From: Acanthornis magna
Taxonomy: Eukaryota > Chordata > Aves > Passeriformes > Acanthizidae
Direction: 5' to 3'
Length of the DNA: 64,000 nucleotides
NCBI GenBank assembly: GCA_036785705.1
Contig: JAWUZG010000295.1
Location: 62,001 to 126,000, forward strand
Part shown: in pieces, positions 62,401-64,000 of the stretch
Position numbering within the stretch: position 1 is the stretch's first letter
How the letters are laid out: each line of letters begins with the position of its first letter
The notes under the pieces: generated by a model
The model's input: the letters and a program-made list of their open reading frames with translations, nothing else
What the model was told of the DNA's origin: nothing
Database searches by the model: none
Made by a program: the position numbers and the translations under genes

Positions 62401-64000
62401 ACAAAGAATACGTATTATTTTCCACAGCCTTAAAAGTGTGGGGTTTGCCTTCTTTTTTCCATATATGCCAGATTTCCTCCAGTCTAGGTGTAAGAGCTCA
62501 CTTTGGGAGGACGTCGCTCCTGAAAAGTGTTAGGCTTTCTCAGAGTGCTCACACTTCAAAGGAGCAACCAAGAGCAACAGTTACCTGTTACTACTCTCCC
62601 TGGACAGAATTTTCCCATCCTCTGCAGACACTGCCAGGAAGCAAACTCTTGCTTCATTTTATTTTAGGCAACAAAACAATTCTTTCTAAGCTGTCAGGCT
62701 TTTCAAAATATGAGTTCTTGTTGATATTCAGTTTTTTGGGAATGCAGCCTTAGTACAAAACCTGTGTGAAATCCAAGGACCTTTGAAAATCTGGTCCTTG
62801 TGTGTGCCAGTTTCAACTATATAACATGCTGTATATACATGCTGAACATTCAGCATGTAAAAATGCTGGGCATGCAATCTTCCAAAATGCTGGCAGTAAC
62901 TGCCCAAGTGAGTCATTTACCAGAATAAACAAGGGATCTTACTCAAAGTAGGCAAGGAACTGCTCTGAATTTCCAGCAGTCTATTTTATACAATGCCAGT
63001 GCAAATGTCTTTGCTTTTCATTTTGGTCATTATATCACTGAACAACTAAACAGATGGTATATGAACAGGATGCAAAACATTTAATAATGCCAGGAAAGGT
63101 ACAGTAATACCAACTGTTCTGGCCTGCTGACCTTGGTATAGTTTAGAAAACATTGAAAAAAGATGCATGCCATTTTATTCTCTTTTTTTCCCTCCTGCTT
63201 CCTGTTTTGGTCTAACCTCTACAAAAGAGAAGCTAAAACCTGGAAATTAGACTTAGCTGTTTACATGCAAGGAGAATTCAACACATTTTACCTTGCCCAT
63301 TTAGTACTAAAGATAGAAAAATAATGCAACCTGTAAAAGTGCTGCCTCTACAGCCTTATTATCCTTCCCAGGTCTATGGCCAAATATCTCTATAGTACAT
63401 TAATTATGACCAGAATTTGGCTACAGGTAATTATATAAGCTGAAGCTACCAAAAATTTAGCAAACTGCTCATCCTCGGATAAACTATGGTGCTGGAATGG
63501 TAGGACAAGAGGGACACCTACCTCACCTTCCTTTAAAGCCCAAGAAGTGCAGCCTCTGAATAAGGATTGGTAAGATATCTGCTTTGTCGCCTTTCTTTCT
63601 GGACAAAGAGGAGAGGTCAGGAGCAGACAGTGTCCTTGAGTCAGGTTTTCAAGCCAAACACACATTGCAGATGGTGATATACAAAAATAGGGACGTTAGA
63701 AATACTCCTACAATGATATTAGGCTCTTGATTTTGTCTTTGTCCCAAAGACATGCATTTTTTTCTAACATCTTAACTTCTAGAAAGTAAAACAAAGTAAA
63801 AGTCAGAAACATCAAAGAGTTCATCAGCATTAACAGATCAAAAACCACTACAAAATTACAAAATAAGCCCCAACTAAAAACTAAATTAACCCAAGATTTG
63901 GGGGAAGTTATTTCAGTCTACATCTCTTATGCACATCTCATGACATTTTCATACTTTGGGTTAACTTTAGCATACACAGCTCACTCCTGCTTCCCTGCAA
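62401..64000. other. host non-coding DNA, no gene recognised
   Basis: No supported gene. The only structure seen is the CATGCTG-rich inverted repeat at 62837-62858. Confidence 0.55.
62837..62858. repeat. 9-bp perfect inverted repeat with 4-base loop
   Basis: ACATGCTGA, loop ACAT, TCAGCATGT. Related CATGCT, ATGCTGGGCATGC and AATGCTGG words lie on both sides (62824-62892), so it sits in a small cluster of the same motif. Confidence 0.75.

Overview
This is a 64 kb stretch of vertebrate nuclear DNA, almost certainly from a bird. The evidence is a set of CR1-type LINE 3' ends (best copy 61401-62090, ending in the ATTCTRTG repeat typical of CR1), an AT-rich background with few CpGs, and an endogenous retrovirus with alpharetrovirus-style LTR and gag. 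A songbird is plausible but not provable here. I recognise no host protein-coding exon, tRNA, rRNA, CRISPR array or bacterial feature. The many short open frames look like chance frames in non-coding DNA.

The one clear unit is a plus-strand provirus at 7706-12000. It has a 6-bp target duplication (TGAATG), two 265-bp LTRs differing at only three positions, and a primer binding site matching tRNA-Phe. Its leader carries an 8-bp-stem hairpin. The gag gene begins like alpharetrovirus Gag, with a splice donor at codon 6. There is no protease, reverse transcriptase or integrase. Gag is cut in the capsid and runs in the same reading frame into a gamma-type envelope gene (CWLC in SU, CX6CC in TM, fusion peptide, membrane anchor). 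That long frame is interrupted by only two nonsense codons (9381 TGA, 10065 TAG). A CCYAGTTAYCCC-rich 3' untranslated tract, a polypurine tract and the 3' LTR follow.

The element is therefore a young, pol-less, mosaic provirus that could move only with enzymes supplied in trans. Its LTRs still carry CCAAT, TATA and poly(A) signals.

The remaining DNA divides as follows. 1-7705 is host sequence with simple repeats and a CpG-richer patch at 6270-6640. 12001-45800 is host non-coding sequence with scattered CR1 remnants (17384, 18689, 24540, 25104, 28270). 45820-46365 is a small cluster of retroposon pieces. 46366-60430 is host sequence with a (TTCC)n array at 59330. 60440-61240 looks like a conserved regulatory element. 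61401-62400 holds the best CR1 copy plus a second fragment. The rest is unremarkable. All family assignments are by eye, without database searches.
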